Of a DNA stretch of 34,453 bases, positions 7,136 through 14,626 are shown piece by piece. The notes beneath the pieces are model-generated. The model was not told the origin of the DNA and did no database searches. It saw only the letters and a list, made by a program, of their open reading frames with translations. The position numbers and the translations under genes are program-made. The stretch's first letter is position 1; every line of letters begins with the position of its first letter. This DNA comes from Crenalkalicoccus roseus (GTDB lineage Bacteria > Pseudomonadota > Alphaproteobacteria > Acetobacterales > Acetobacteraceae): assembly GCF_004761865.1 (NCBI RefSeq), contig NZ_SJDM01000034.1, forward strand, positions 1-34,453, given 5' to 3'.

Positions 7136-8542
7136 TCAGGCCTCCACCGGCTGCAGCGTCTCCAGCAGCCAGCGGGCGATCGCGGCGACCCGCGCATCGG
7201 TGTGGGTCTGGCCCATCACCTGCACCCCCACCGGCAGCCCGCCCACCGCCATCAGCGGCACCGTCACCACCGGGGCGAAGAGCATGGAGGAGGGGGCGTT
7301 GAACACCGTGTCCCCGGTCGGGCGCGGCGACAGGGGCTGGCCGGGCTTGTCCCCCTCCCAGACCGGCGCCGGGCCGGGGCAGGCGAGGGAGATCAGCGCA
7401 TCGGCCAGCGGCGCCAGCGCGGCGTGGCGGCGCTGCGCCTCCTCCCGCTCGGCGAGCAGCGCCTGGTAGTCGGCGACCGACATCGCCTCCGCCGCGGCGA
7501 GGCCGGCCTTGGCACGCTCGCTGAGGCCGTCCGGGTGCTGGTCGAGCAGGTTGCGGATGGCCCAGCGGTTCTCCCAGGCGGTGATCAGGGTGGAGACGCG
7601 CTGCGCCTCGGCGATGGCGCGCTCGAAGGCCTCGATCCAGGGGTGGTCGCCGCGGCGGAGCAGCGCCACGCCGCGGTCGCGAAGCTGGCCGAGCACCGCC
7701 TCGAAGGCGCCGCGGCTCGCGGCGTCGAGCCGCTCCCAGCCCGCCGTCTCCATCACGATCAGCCGCTCCGGCCGCGCCGCCGCCGGCGCCACGGGCGGCC
7801 CGAACAGGCCGGGCCAGCCGCGGTCGCCGCCGGCGCGCCGCGCGATCTCGATCGCCACCTGCCACATGTCCTCGATGCAGCCGGCATGGACGCCGTGGGT
7901 GCTCTGGCTGGTGGCCTGGCGCTCGCCGCGGTTGATCGCGCCCTGGCTCGGCTTCAGCGCCACGTTGCCGCAGAAGGCCGCGGGGCGGATGATGGAGCCG
8001 ACCACCTGGGTGCCGATCGCCGCCGGCACCATCCGCGCGCCGACCGCCGCCGCGGAGCCGGAGGAGGAGCCGCCGGGCGTGCGGCGCGGGTCGAAGGGGT
8101 TGGTCGTGGGCCCCGGATGCACGCTGCCGAGTTCCGTGGTCACGGTCTTGCCCAGCACCACCGCGCCGGCCTGGCGCAGCGCCCAGACGGCGGCGTTGTC
8201 GCGCTTCGGGAAATTGCCGCGATAGGCGGCGCAGCCCATCTCGGTCGGCATGTCCCTGGTCTCGAGCAGGTCCTTGATGCCGATCGGCATGCCGTCGATG
8301 GCGGAGAGCGGGCGGCCGGCCTTCCAGCGCGCCGTGCTGGCATCGGCCGCCTCGCGCGCGCCCTTCTCGTTCAGCGCCGCCCAGGCCTGCACCACCCCCT
8401 CGCGCGCCGCGATCGTCTCCAGGCAGCGTTCTAGGTAGGCGCGCGGGGTGTCGGTGCCGTCGCGGAAGGCGGGCAGCGCATCGTGCCAGGTCAGGGCCCG
8501 GAAGGCGCGGGGCGAATAGGTGCTCGGTTGCATGCCGTCCAT
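7136..8542 (-). CDS. Amidase signature family hydrolase
   Basis: The 468-residue protein is an amidase-signature serine hydrolase, which splits amide bonds with a Ser-cisSer-Lys triad. Lys90 lies in PIGIKDLLE. The glycine/serine loop TPGGSSSGSAAAVGA supplies the cis-Ser (Ser159). The nucleophile Ser183 is in GTQVVGSIIRPAAF, 24 residues later, as in the family. The usual TGG before the nucleophile is QVVG here, a mild departure. The substrate is unknown; relatives include GatA-like, indoleacetamide and allophanate hydrolases. The ATG at 8542 follows GGGAGGA at good spacing. An in-frame ATG at 8533 is a weaker choice. It lies 47 bases behind the TauE/SafE permease and may be cotranscribed. Confidence 0.88.
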   Translation of the reverse strand: MDGMQPSTYSPRAFRALTWHDALPAFRDGTDTPRAYLERCLETIAAREGVVQAWAALNEKGAREAADASTARWKAGRPLSAIDGMPIGIKDLLETRDMPTEMGCAAYRGNFPKRDNAAVWALRQAGAVVLGKTVTTELGSVHPGPTTNPFDPRRTPGGSSSGSAAAVGARMVPAAIGTQVVGSIIRPAAFCGNVALKPSQGAINRGERQATSQSTHGVHAGCIEDMWQVAIEIARRAGGDRGWPGLFGPPVAPAAARPERLIVMETAGWERLDAASRGAFEAVLGQLRDRGVALLRRGDHPWIEAFERAIAEAQRVSTLITAWENRWAIRNLLDQHPDGLSERAKAGLAAAEAMSVADYQALLAEREEAQRRHAALAPLADALISLACPGPAPVWEGDKPGQPLSPRPTGDTVFNAPSSMLFAPVVTVPLMAVGGLPVGVQVMGQTHTDARVAAIARWLLETLQPVEA

Positions 8543-8589
8543 GGAACGTCCTCCCTCGGGATCGGGGGGATTGGACGACGCCCCGGCCG

Positions 8590-9360
8590 CTACCGCAACA
8601 CCCCGTCCCAGGCCGGCAGGCTGAGCAGGGCGGCGAGCGCGATCATGCCGTAGCAGGCGCGGCGGAAGGCGGCCTCGCTGGCCAGGCCGAACATCGCCAC
8701 CCCGCCCCAGATGCCGATCGCGTAGGCCGGCGCGGCCAGCAGGAACGGGCCGAGCAGCGCGGCATCCAGCAGCCCCGCCGCGGCATAGGCGATGCCGGCG
8801 AAGATCCCGCCCGCCGCCAGGTAGAGCGCGAAGGAGGCCCGCACCTGCCGCGCCGGGCCCTCCTGCCCCAGCAGATAGGCGATCACCGGCGGCCCGCTGA
8901 CCATCGCCACCCCGCCGAGCACGCCCCCCGCCATGCCGACCCCGACCGTGAGCGGCGCCGCCGGCCGCCCCCGGAAGCGCCAGCCGGAGGCGACCAGGGC
9001 GAGCAGGCCGAGGATCACCGCCGCCACCCCCCAGCGCAGCGCCCGCGGATCGGCCAGCACCAGCACCGCCGCGCCGAGCGGCGTGCCGAGGAGCGCGCCG
9101 AGCGCCAGCCAGCCCACCGCGCGGCGGTCGGCCAGCCGCCAGGCGCCGGGGGTGAGGGCGGCGATCGCGAAGGCCTCCAGCAGCAGCATCAGCGGCGCCG
9201 CCCGCTGCGGCCCGAGCGCCACCGAGGCCAGGGGGACGAAGATCAGCGCCGCGCCGAAGCCCGAGAAGCCGCGCGCCAGCCCCCCCGCCAGCGCGCCGGC
9301 CAGCAGCCAGGCCAGGCCCGCCCCCCGCGGCAGCGCCGCGCTCAGCCCCTCCAGCTCCAT
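8590..9360 (-). CDS. TauE/SafE (TSUP) family permease
   Basis: The 256-residue integral membrane protein has about eight hydrophobic segments in the two-repeat layout of the sulfite exporter TauE/SafE family. Repeat 1 starts LAGALAGGLARGFSGFGAAL and repeat 2 has VGMAGGVLGGVAMVSGPPVI. The glycine-rich G-x-x-x-G-F-x-G-x-G motif is typical. The family moves sulfur-containing or organic anions across the inner membrane, and this member's substrate is unknown. The ATG at 9360 is supported by similarity rather than a strong ribosome site. In-frame codons further upstream encode an arginine-rich stretch that I left out. It is divergent from the DUF2171 gene and upstream of the amidase. Confidence 0.85.
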   Translation of the reverse strand: MELEGLSAALPRGAGLAWLLAGALAGGLARGFSGFGAALIFVPLASVALGPQRAAPLMLLLEAFAIAALTPGAWRLADRRAVGWLALGALLGTPLGAAVLVLADPRALRWGVAAVILGLLALVASGWRFRGRPAAPLTVGVGMAGGVLGGVAMVSGPPVIAYLLGQEGPARQVRASFALYLAAGGIFAGIAYAAAGLLDAALLGPFLLAAPAYAIGIWGGVAMFGLASEAAFRRACYGMIALAALLSLPAWDGVLR

Positions 9361-9461
9361 GGCCCGCAGGATGCGGCCGCGGCGGCGGGACGGAAAGCCC
9401 CGGGCGGACGCATCCCTTTCCGCCCCCGGCCGTTCTGCACCACGCACCGAAGGAGGCAGCG

Positions 9462-9770
9462 ATGGACCTGACCAACATCCGCCCGCAGATGGAGGTCGTC
9501 GGCTCGGACGGCGGCCATGTCGGCACGGTGGACCACGTGGAGCACAACCGCATCAAGCTGACCCGGAGCGACCGGGAGGCCGGCGGCCGGCACCACTTCC
9601 TGGCGCAGGAGATGGTGGCGAAGGTGGAGGGCAACACCGTCCGCCTCGCCTGCACGGCCGAGGAGGCGCGGCGCGCCTGGCAGGCGGAGGGCGGCGGGAT
9701 GGGCGATGCCGCCACCGGCACCGGCGGCCAGTCCACGGCGCACGCCCCGGGCCGCGACCCCGCGCGCTGA
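9462..9770 (+). CDS. DUF2171 domain protein
   Basis: The 102-residue protein begins MDLTNIRPQMEVVGSDGGHV followed by GTVDHVEHNRIKLTR, the PRC-barrel-like pattern of DUF2171 proteins. The barrel spans residues 1-65. A low-complexity Gly/Ala/Thr tail follows. The family is of unknown function and is common next to stress genes in alphaproteobacteria. GAAGGAGG precedes the ATG at 9462 by a good distance. It is probably cytoplasmic and monocistronic, with a hairpin just after the stop. Confidence 0.8.
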   Translation: MDLTNIRPQMEVVGSDGGHVGTVDHVEHNRIKLTRSDREAGGRHHFLAQEMVAKVEGNTVRLACTAEEARRAWQAEGGGMGDAATGTGGQSTAHAPGRDPAR

Positions 9771-9779
9771 CCCCCGGGA

Positions 9780-9803
9780 GCCGCCCGGCCGCCGCCGGGC
9801 GGC
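9780..9803 (+). terminator. Hairpin after the DUF2171 gene
   Basis: A perfect 10-bp stem (9780-9789 with 9794-9803) encloses a 4-base loop, starting 10 bases after the stop codon. The following CCGCCCCTTCCC is pyrimidine-rich but not a U-run. Confidence 0.45.
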
Positions 9804-9871
9804 CCGCCCCTTCCCGCCGCGGCGCTTCCCGGGGACAATCCCGCCCCACCTACCCGCCGAGAGGACGCGCC

Positions 9872-10798
9872 ATGGCCAAGGTCATCATCACCTGCGCGGT
9901 GACGGGGGCGATCCACACCCCCTCGATGAGCGAGCACCTGCCCATCACCCCGCAGCAGATCGCCGAGCAGTCCATCGCCGCCGCCGAGGCGGGGGCAAGC
10001 ATCATCCACCTGCACGCGCGCGACCCGAAGGATGGCCGCCCGACGCCGGACCCGGCGGTGTTCATGCAGTTCCTGCCGGTGATCAAGCAGTCCACCGACG
10101 CGGTGATCAACATCACCACCGGTGGCGGCCTCGGCATGACGCTGGAGGAGCGGCTGGCGGCGCCGCTGCAGGCGAGCCCGGAGATGTGCAGCCTCAACAT
10201 GGGCTCGATGAACTTCAACATCGCCCCCTCGGCCGCGCGCATCGCCAGGTTCAAGCACGAGTGGGAGCGGCCCTACCTGGAGGGCACGACGGACTTCATC
10301 TTCCGCAACACCTTCCGCGACATCGAGCAGATCGTCGAGCGGCTGGGCAAGGGCCACGGCACCCGCTTCGAGTTCGAGTGCTACGACGTGGGCCACCTCT
10401 ACAACCTGGCCCACATGCTCGACCGCAAGGTGGTCGAGCCGCCGCTCTTCGTGCAGACCATTTTCGGCATCCTGGGCGGCATCGGCGCCGAGCCGCGCAA
10501 CCTGCTGTTCATGAAGGAGACGGCGGACCGGCTGTTCGGCAAGGACTACGTGTGGTCCGTGCTCGCGGCGGGGCGGCACCAGATGCCCTTCACCACCATG
10601 GCCGGCATCCTCGGCGGCAATGTCCGCGTGGGGCTCGAGGATTCGCTCTGGATCGGCAAGGGCGTGCAGGCCCGCTCGAACGCCGAGCAGGTGGCGAAGA
10701 TCCGGCGCATCCTGGAGGAGCTCAGCCTCGAGATCGCCACCCCGGCCGAGGCGCGGCAGATGCTGGCGCTGAAGGGCGGCGACCGGGTGAAGTTCTAG
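9872..10798 (+). CDS. 3-keto-5-aminohexanoate cleavage-type enzyme (BKACE, DUF849)
   Basis: The 308-residue TIM-barrel protein belongs to the beta-keto acid cleavage enzyme family. These zinc enzymes condense a beta-keto acid with acetyl-CoA to give acetoacetate and a new CoA ester. The hallmark metal-binding strand is ASIIHLHARDPKDGRPTPD, with His46 and His48. NITTGGGLGMTLEER, EFECYDVGHLYNLA and GGNVRVGLEDSLWIGKG are other family signatures. The specific keto acid cannot be told; lysine-fermentation Kce is only one of many activities in this family, and carnitine or aminoacid-derived substrates are possible. The ATG at 9872 follows GAGAGGA. The gene stands alone and ends directly against repeat copy R2. 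Confidence 0.93.
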   Translation: MAKVIITCAVTGAIHTPSMSEHLPITPQQIAEQSIAAAEAGASIIHLHARDPKDGRPTPDPAVFMQFLPVIKQSTDAVINITTGGGLGMTLEERLAAPLQASPEMCSLNMGSMNFNIAPSAARIARFKHEWERPYLEGTTDFIFRNTFRDIEQIVERLGKGHGTRFEFECYDVGHLYNLAHMLDRKVVEPPLFVQTIFGILGGIGAEPRNLLFMKETADRLFGKDYVWSVLAAGRHQMPFTTMAGILGGNVRVGLEDSLWIGKGVQARSNAEQVAKIRRILEELSLEIATPAEARQMLALKGGDRVKF

Positions 10799-10827
10799 GG
10801 CCGTTTCCAGCCGTCCGCGATCCGCTC
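10799..10827 (+). repeat. Interspersed repeat, copy R2
   Basis: This 29-base copy matches R1 at 27 of 29 positions and begins at the first base after the BKACE stop codon. Its last bases form the left arm of a small hairpin, GATCCGC (10819-10825) with GCGGATC (10832-10838). That hairpin may help end the BKACE transcript. Related words (GGATCGCGGGCGG, GCGGATCACGC) follow at 10866-10884 and recur near 32420-32604. Confidence 0.65.
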
Positions 10828-10906
10828 CGGGGCGGATCCCGCTCAGGCGGCCCCCGGACGGGGCCGGATCGCGGGCGGATCACGCCGGAGGGGCCGGGGC
10901 GGCCTC

Positions 10907-10923
10907 GCGGGCCGGCGGCCCGC
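10907..10923. terminator. Hairpin between convergent BKACE and M48 protease genes
   Basis: A perfect 7-bp stem (10907-10913 with 10917-10923) has a 3-base loop and lies 4 bases before the M48 stop. No U-run is present. Confidence 0.3.
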
Positions 10924-10927
10924 GCCG

Positions 10928-11929
10928 TCACAGCAGCCAACGCCGCGCCAGGCGCTGCGCCGGGTGCGTGCCGCCGAGATGCCCGAGCCGCGCCGGCCCG
11001 CCCGGCGCCCAGTCCCAGGCGGGCGGCGCCACCTGCACCGGCGCCACGGTGGCGGCGAGGCGCGCGATGCGCTCCTCCACCGTCGGGTGGGTGCGGAACC
11101 AGCGCAGCCAGCGCGGCCCGCGCGCCGCCATGCGCTCCCAGTCGTCGCCCTGCAGCCGCTGGATGCGCGCCAGCGCCGCGGAGAGCGCCAGCGGATCGCC
11201 GGTCAGCTCCACCGCCCCGGCATCGGCGAGGAACTCCCGCCGGCGCGACAGCGAGAGGGTGAGCAGATCGCCGATCAGCGGCGCGGCGACCAGCAGCGCC
11301 ACCGCCAGCGGCGAAGGCGCCTGGCCGAGCGCCAGCAGCGCTGGCAGCCACAGCGCCAGCAGCACGATGCCGAGCGTCGCCATGGTGCGGCTGAGCGCGG
11401 CGGCGGCGGCGGCGAGGCGCATCACCGCGACGTCGCCGTGGCGCAGATGCGCCACCTCGTGCGCCAGCACCGCCGCCAGCTCGCGCGGCGGCAGCGCCCG
11501 CAGCAGGCCAAGCGTCACCGCGATCGCCGGCTTCTCGCGGCTGCCTGCGGCCATCGCCTGCAGCATGGGCGAGGGGATCAGGTAGAGCGTCGGGGCGCGG
11601 GAAAGCCCCGCCCGGCGCGCCAGCTCGTCGAGCAGCGCAAACAGCTCCGGCGCCTGCGCCGGGGCAAGGCGCGCCGCACCGAAGACGTGGCGGAACAGCG
11701 GATCCCCCGGCGCCGGGTCGAGCAGCAGGAACAGCGCCGCCCCGGCCGCGGCCAGCACCAGCCCCTCCACCCCCGCCGCCGCGAGGCCGGTCAGCCCGGC
11801 GAGGGCGGTAAGGCCGAGCAGCAGCAGCGCCGACTGCAGCCGGTTCAACCGCCGCTGCCGCGCCAGCGCCGCCGGGTCGAGACGGAGATAGGCCACCGGC
11901 GTGCGGCGGAAGGAGCTAGCGCGCCACAC
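10928..11929 (-). CDS. M48 family zinc metalloprotease (HtpX-like)
   Basis: The 333-residue inner-membrane protease has the zinc-binding HEVAH motif at 157-161, within LAHEVAHLRHGD. The third ligand is the Glu in SRRREFLADAGAVELTGDP. Hydrophobic pairs lie around residues 33-70 and 175-220, as in HtpX, which degrades damaged membrane proteins with the active site at the cytoplasmic face. The N-terminus is uncertain. The GTG at 11929 overlaps the cbpM stop by 14 bases, and a GTG at 11896 is an alternative. Position behind trxC-like, cbpA and cbpM implies the same operon and a quality-control role. Confidence 0.87.
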   Translation of the reverse strand: MWRASSFRRTPVAYLRLDPAALARQRRLNRLQSALLLLGLTALAGLTGLAAAGVEGLVLAAAGAALFLLLDPAPGDPLFRHVFGAARLAPAQAPELFALLDELARRAGLSRAPTLYLIPSPMLQAMAAGSREKPAIAVTLGLLRALPPRELAAVLAHEVAHLRHGDVAVMRLAAAAAALSRTMATLGIVLLALWLPALLALGQAPSPLAVALLVAAPLIGDLLTLSLSRRREFLADAGAVELTGDPLALSAALARIQRLQGDDWERMAARGPRWLRWFRTHPTVEERIARLAATVAPVQVAPPAWDWAPGGPARLGHLGGTHPAQRLARRWLL

Positions 11930-12287
11930 CCGCCGGCCCGCCCGGATCGTCCTCCGCCGCCTCCCCCGCGGCGGCGCGCAGCGCCGCCAGCGCCTCCCGC
12001 CGCAGCGGCTCGGGCAGGCGCTGGAGCGAGGCGGCGAGGCGGCGCATCGCCAGCCGCATTCCGTGCACCTGGTCGAGCAGGTCGAGGATGACCGCGACCC
12101 CCTCGTCGTTGACGCCGAGATCCTCGCGCAGGTCGCGGATCAGGCAGGCGCGCGCCAGGTCGAGCTCGGTGAAGGCGAAGCCGGCGCCCTCGGCGCGGCG
12201 CGGCGCCAGCCAGCCGGCCTCGGCCCAGGCCTCGAGCGCGGCCGCGTCGAGGCGGGCGCGCAGCAGCATCTCGCGGAACCTCTCCAT
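11916..12287 (-). CDS. cbpM: Chaperone modulator CbpM-like protein
   Basis: The 123-residue protein resembles CbpM/YccW, a MerR-like winged-helix-derived protein that binds the J-domain of CbpA and blocks its co-chaperone activity. Features are LEAWAEAGWLAPRR (residues 18-31), then FTELDLARACLIRDLREDLG and NDEGVAVILDLLDQVHGMR, a helix typical of the family. The ATG at 12287 directly abuts the stop codon of the CbpA-like gene, with no bases between, suggesting translational coupling and matched amounts of the two partners. The C-terminus is acidic and low in complexity. Confidence 0.82.
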   Translation of the reverse strand: MERFREMLLRARLDAAALEAWAEAGWLAPRRAEGAGFAFTELDLARACLIRDLREDLGVNDEGVAVILDLLDQVHGMRLAMRRLAASLQRLPEPLRREALAALRAAAGEAAEDDPGGPAGVAR

Positions 12288-13223
12288 TCAGGCCTCCATC
12301 CCCGCGCGCGGGTTGTGCGCCTTGCCCGCCGCCCAGCGCGCGACGAAGGCCTCCAGCTCCGGATCCGGCTTCTCGGGCAGCACGACGCGCAGCGTGACAT
12401 AGGCATCGCCCTGGGTGCCGTCCGGCCGCCTCACGCCCCGCCCCCGCAGCCGCAGCACGGTGCCGGTGTTCGCGCCCTTGGGCACCGTCATCATCACCGG
12501 CCCGCCGGGGGTCGGCACCTCGACGCGGCCGCCGAGCACCGCCTCGGCCAGGCTGATCGGCAGGTCGAGGTGGATGTCGTCGCCGCGCCGGGTGAAGTGG
12601 CGGTGCTCGCCGACCTCGACCTCCACCAGCAGGTCGCCGGCCGGGCCGCCGCCGAGCCCCGGCGCACCCTTGCCGCGCAGGCGCAGCACCTGGCCGTCGC
12701 GCGTGCCGGGGGGCACGGTGACGTCCACGGTGGAGCCGTCCGGCAGGGTGAGCCGCTTCGTGGTGCCGTTCACCGCCTCGAGGAAGGTGAGCGAGAGCCT
12801 GCCATGCAGGTCGGCGCCGCGCATCCGCACCCGCGCCCCGCCGGCTCCGGCCCGGCGCCGGCCGAACAGCTCGGCCAGCAGCTCGTCGGATTCGAACAGG
12901 TCGGCGAAGCCGGCGTCGCTGGCATAGGGGTGCGCGCCCTCGAAGCCGCCGGCGCCGGCGAAGTCGCGGTAGTAGCCGGGCTGGGGCTGCGGCCGCTCGG
13001 CGCCGGAGGCGTCGATCTCGCCGCGGTCGAAGCGGGCGCGCTTCTCCGCGTCGCCCAGGATGTCGTAGGCGGCAGAGACCTTCTTGAACCGCTCCTCCGC
13101 CGAGCGGTCGCCGGGGTTCAGGTCCGGGTGCAGCTTGCGGGCGAGGCGGCGATAGGCGCGCCGGATCTCCTCCTGCGTCGCCTCGCGCTTCACGCCCAGC
13201 ACCTCGTAGGGATCCTCGCTCAC
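12288..13223 (-). CDS. cbpA: DnaJ-class co-chaperone CbpA
   Basis: The 311-residue protein has an N-terminal J-domain (residues 4-70) with the HPD tripeptide at 32-34, which stimulates DnaK ATPase. A Gly-rich linker (86-130) follows, then the two C-terminal beta-barrel client-binding domains, with LTFLEAVNGTTKRLTLPDGS and DIHLDLPISLAEAVLGG. It lacks the Cys-rich zinc finger of DnaJ, which places it in the CbpA class. GAGAGG precedes the ATG, 9 bases from the trxC-like stop, and cbpM follows without a gap. CbpA binds DNA in Escherichia coli; that is not testable here. Confidence 0.92.
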   Translation of the reverse strand: MSEDPYEVLGVKREATQEEIRRAYRRLARKLHPDLNPGDRSAEERFKKVSAAYDILGDAEKRARFDRGEIDASGAERPQPQPGYYRDFAGAGGFEGAHPYASDAGFADLFESDELLAELFGRRRAGAGGARVRMRGADLHGRLSLTFLEAVNGTTKRLTLPDGSTVDVTVPPGTRDGQVLRLRGKGAPGLGGGPAGDLLVEVEVGEHRHFTRRGDDIHLDLPISLAEAVLGGRVEVPTPGGPVMMTVPKGANTGTVLRLRGRGVRRPDGTQGDAYVTLRVVLPEKPDPELEAFVARWAAGKAHNPRAGMEA

Positions 13224-13232
13224 GGCCTCTCC

Positions 13233-13694
13233 TCACGCTGCGGGGGCGCCGGCGGCCCCCGCGGCCGCGGCGCGCGCCCACTCGACGATCTGGCGCGCCG
13301 GCATTGCCCCGGCGCGGCGCGCCACCTCCCGCCCGCCAGCGAACAGCGCCAGGGTGGGGATGCTGGCGATGCCGAGCTCGGCGGCGAGCCCCGGCGCCTC
13401 CTCGGTCGAGACCTTGATGAGGCGCAGGCGCGGCTCAAGGTTGCGCGCCGCCGCCTCGAACTCCGGCGCCATGGCCCGGCACGGCCCGCACCAGGAGGCC
13501 CAGAAATCCACCAGCAGCGGCAGGTCGCTCGCCCGCAGATGGCGGCGGAAGCGCGCCTCGGAAAGCGCGACGGGCCGCCCCTCGAACAGCGGCGCGCGGC
13601 ATTCCCCGCAGCGCGGCCCATCGCCGAGGCGCGCCGCCGGAACGCGGTTGGTGGTGTCGCAGCGCGGGCAGACGACCCGCACGGCATCGCTCAT
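13233..13694 (-). CDS. trxC: Thioredoxin 2 (TrxC-like) with N-terminal zinc motif
   Basis: The 153-residue cytoplasmic disulfide reductase has a zinc ribbon with Cys9, Cys12, Cys29 and Cys32 (CPRC and CGEC), as in TrxC. The thioredoxin fold has the active site WCGPC at 68-72 and the cis-Pro in ASIPTLALF. The ATG at 13694 follows GAGGAGGA. Another ATG four bases upstream is out of frame and closes at once. It is the first gene of the run trxC-cbpA-cbpM-M48. TrxC homologues respond to oxidative stress, and zinc loss may sense oxidants. A CTATAT sequence upstream (about 13711-13716 on the minus strand) could be a -10 element, but I found no matching -35. Confidence 0.9.
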   Translation of the reverse strand: MSDAVRVVCPRCDTTNRVPAARLGDGPRCGECRAPLFEGRPVALSEARFRRHLRASDLPLLVDFWASWCGPCRAMAPEFEAAARNLEPRLRLIKVSTEEAPGLAAELGIASIPTLALFAGGREVARRAGAMPARQIVEWARAAAAGAAGAPAA

Positions 13695-14025
13695 GGCATG
13701 GTCCTCCTCGATATAGCGTCGGCGGCGCGCCCTTGACGGCGAAGGCAACGATACTAGCTCGGAAATCGCCGGGCGCCTCTCGGGGGCCCGGCCCCGGGTG
13801 CCGCAGGCCGGCGCCCAGGCGTTCCTCGCACCATGTTGCTCGCCCGAGGATGTGGCCGGAGGAGCGATTCCGAGGCCCCGCCCCCTGCCGTGCCTGACCG
13901 GCGGCGGGACCGGCGCGGTGCCGTCGCGCTCCGTCCCATGCGGAGCCTCTCCTTCAGCAGCCATGGTGCCGGATGCCGGGCGCGCCTGGTGCCCGGGCAT
14001 TCCGGACGCAAGGAGGAGATGAGCC
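13695..14025. other. 331-base intergenic region between divergent trxC and hsp20
   Basis: No gene is visible. It contains TTGACG at 13733-13738, a possible promoter element. A partial copy of the other hsp20 leader lies at 13831-13855, with TTGCT at 13836-13840 followed by AGGATGTGG. A long GC-rich hairpin (13971-14003) ends seven bases before the hsp20 ribosome binding site. The length suggests an hsp20 transcript with a structured leader. Confidence 0.5.
13971..14003 (+). promoter_or_regulatory. Leader hairpin next to the hsp20 ribosome binding site
   Basis: GGATGCCGGGCGC (13971-13983) can pair with GTGCCCGGGCATTCC (13989-14003) with one bulge on each side and a short loop. It ends seven bases before the AAGGAGGAG site of the 14026 hsp20. 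It does not contain a UYGCU anti-Shine-Dalgarno motif, so it is not a ROSE element by motif. It could still influence translation or stability. Confidence 0.35.
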
Positions 14026-14544
14026 ATGACCATGATGAGCATGCGCGACATCGCTCCCTGGACGCGCGGCGGCTCGCGCCTGCCCGTGCCCTTCCGGGCG
14101 GAGCCGTCCTCCCTCTTCGCCACGCTGCGCCAGGAGATGGATCGGATCTTCGACGAGGCCTTCCGCGGCTTCGGCATGCCCATGGCCGGGTTCGGCCCGG
14201 GCGGCGGCTGGCCGCAGGCCGAGCTGACCGAGACCGAGAAGGAGATCCGCATCGCCTTCGAGGTGCCGGGTGTGGAGGAGAAGGACATCGAGGTCCTGCT
14301 CGACGGCGGCGATCTCGTCCTCCGCGGCGAGAAGCGCGCCGAGACCGAGGACCGCGACCGCCGCTTCACCGAGCGCTTCTACGGCCGCTTCGAGCGCCGC
14401 ATCCCGCTGCCCCAGGAGGTGGAGCAGGAGGGGATCCGCGCCGAGTTCCGCAACGGCGTGCTGACGGTGGTCCTGCCGAAGGCAGAGCAGGCGCAGCAGC
14501 GCGTGAAGCGCATTCCGGTGACGTCCGGGGCAGCGGCCGCCTGA
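14026..14544 (+). CDS. Small heat-shock protein (Hsp20), second type
   Basis: The 172-residue sHsp differs from the one at 4431. The long N-terminal arm (1-60) has SLFATLRQEMDRIFDEAFRGF, typical of class-B or general alphaproteobacterial Hsp20. The alpha-crystallin domain follows: ITETEKEIRI-like strands here read LTETEKEIRIAFEVPGVEEK, ending FRNGVLTVVLPKAE. The C-terminal I-x-V motif is RIPV. AAGGAGGAG precedes the ATG at 14026. It is divergent from the trxC-cbpA-cbpM run, so both sides probably respond to protein-folding stress. It may share transcription with the SPW protein 82 bases downstream. Confidence 0.92.
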   Translation: MTMMSMRDIAPWTRGGSRLPVPFRAEPSSLFATLRQEMDRIFDEAFRGFGMPMAGFGPGGGWPQAELTETEKEIRIAFEVPGVEEKDIEVLLDGGDLVLRGEKRAETEDRDRRFTERFYGRFERRIPLPQEVEQEGIRAEFRNGVLTVVLPKAEQAQQRVKRIPVTSGAAAA

Positions 14545-14562
14545 CGGCCGGCGCGCCCTGGC

Positions 14563-14593
14563 GGCGGGGCCGCAGGGGGGCACGGACCCCGCC
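14563..14593 (+). terminator. Weak stem-loop between hsp20 and SPW gene
   Basis: GGCGGGG (14563-14569) pairs with CCCCGCC (14587-14593) around a 17-base loop, with a possible outer GGCCGG/CCGGCC pairing. It may be an attenuating structure or a processing site. No U-run follows. Confidence 0.25.
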
Positions 14594-14626
14594 GGCCACC
14601 CGATGCCCCCGCGAGGAGGCACCGCG

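Noticed and set aside
13836-13860. TTGCT/AGGA pairing as a working ROSE thermometer for the 14026 hsp20
   Set aside because: It is about 170 bases from that gene's ribosome site and cannot mask it directly. I kept it as a possible relic only.
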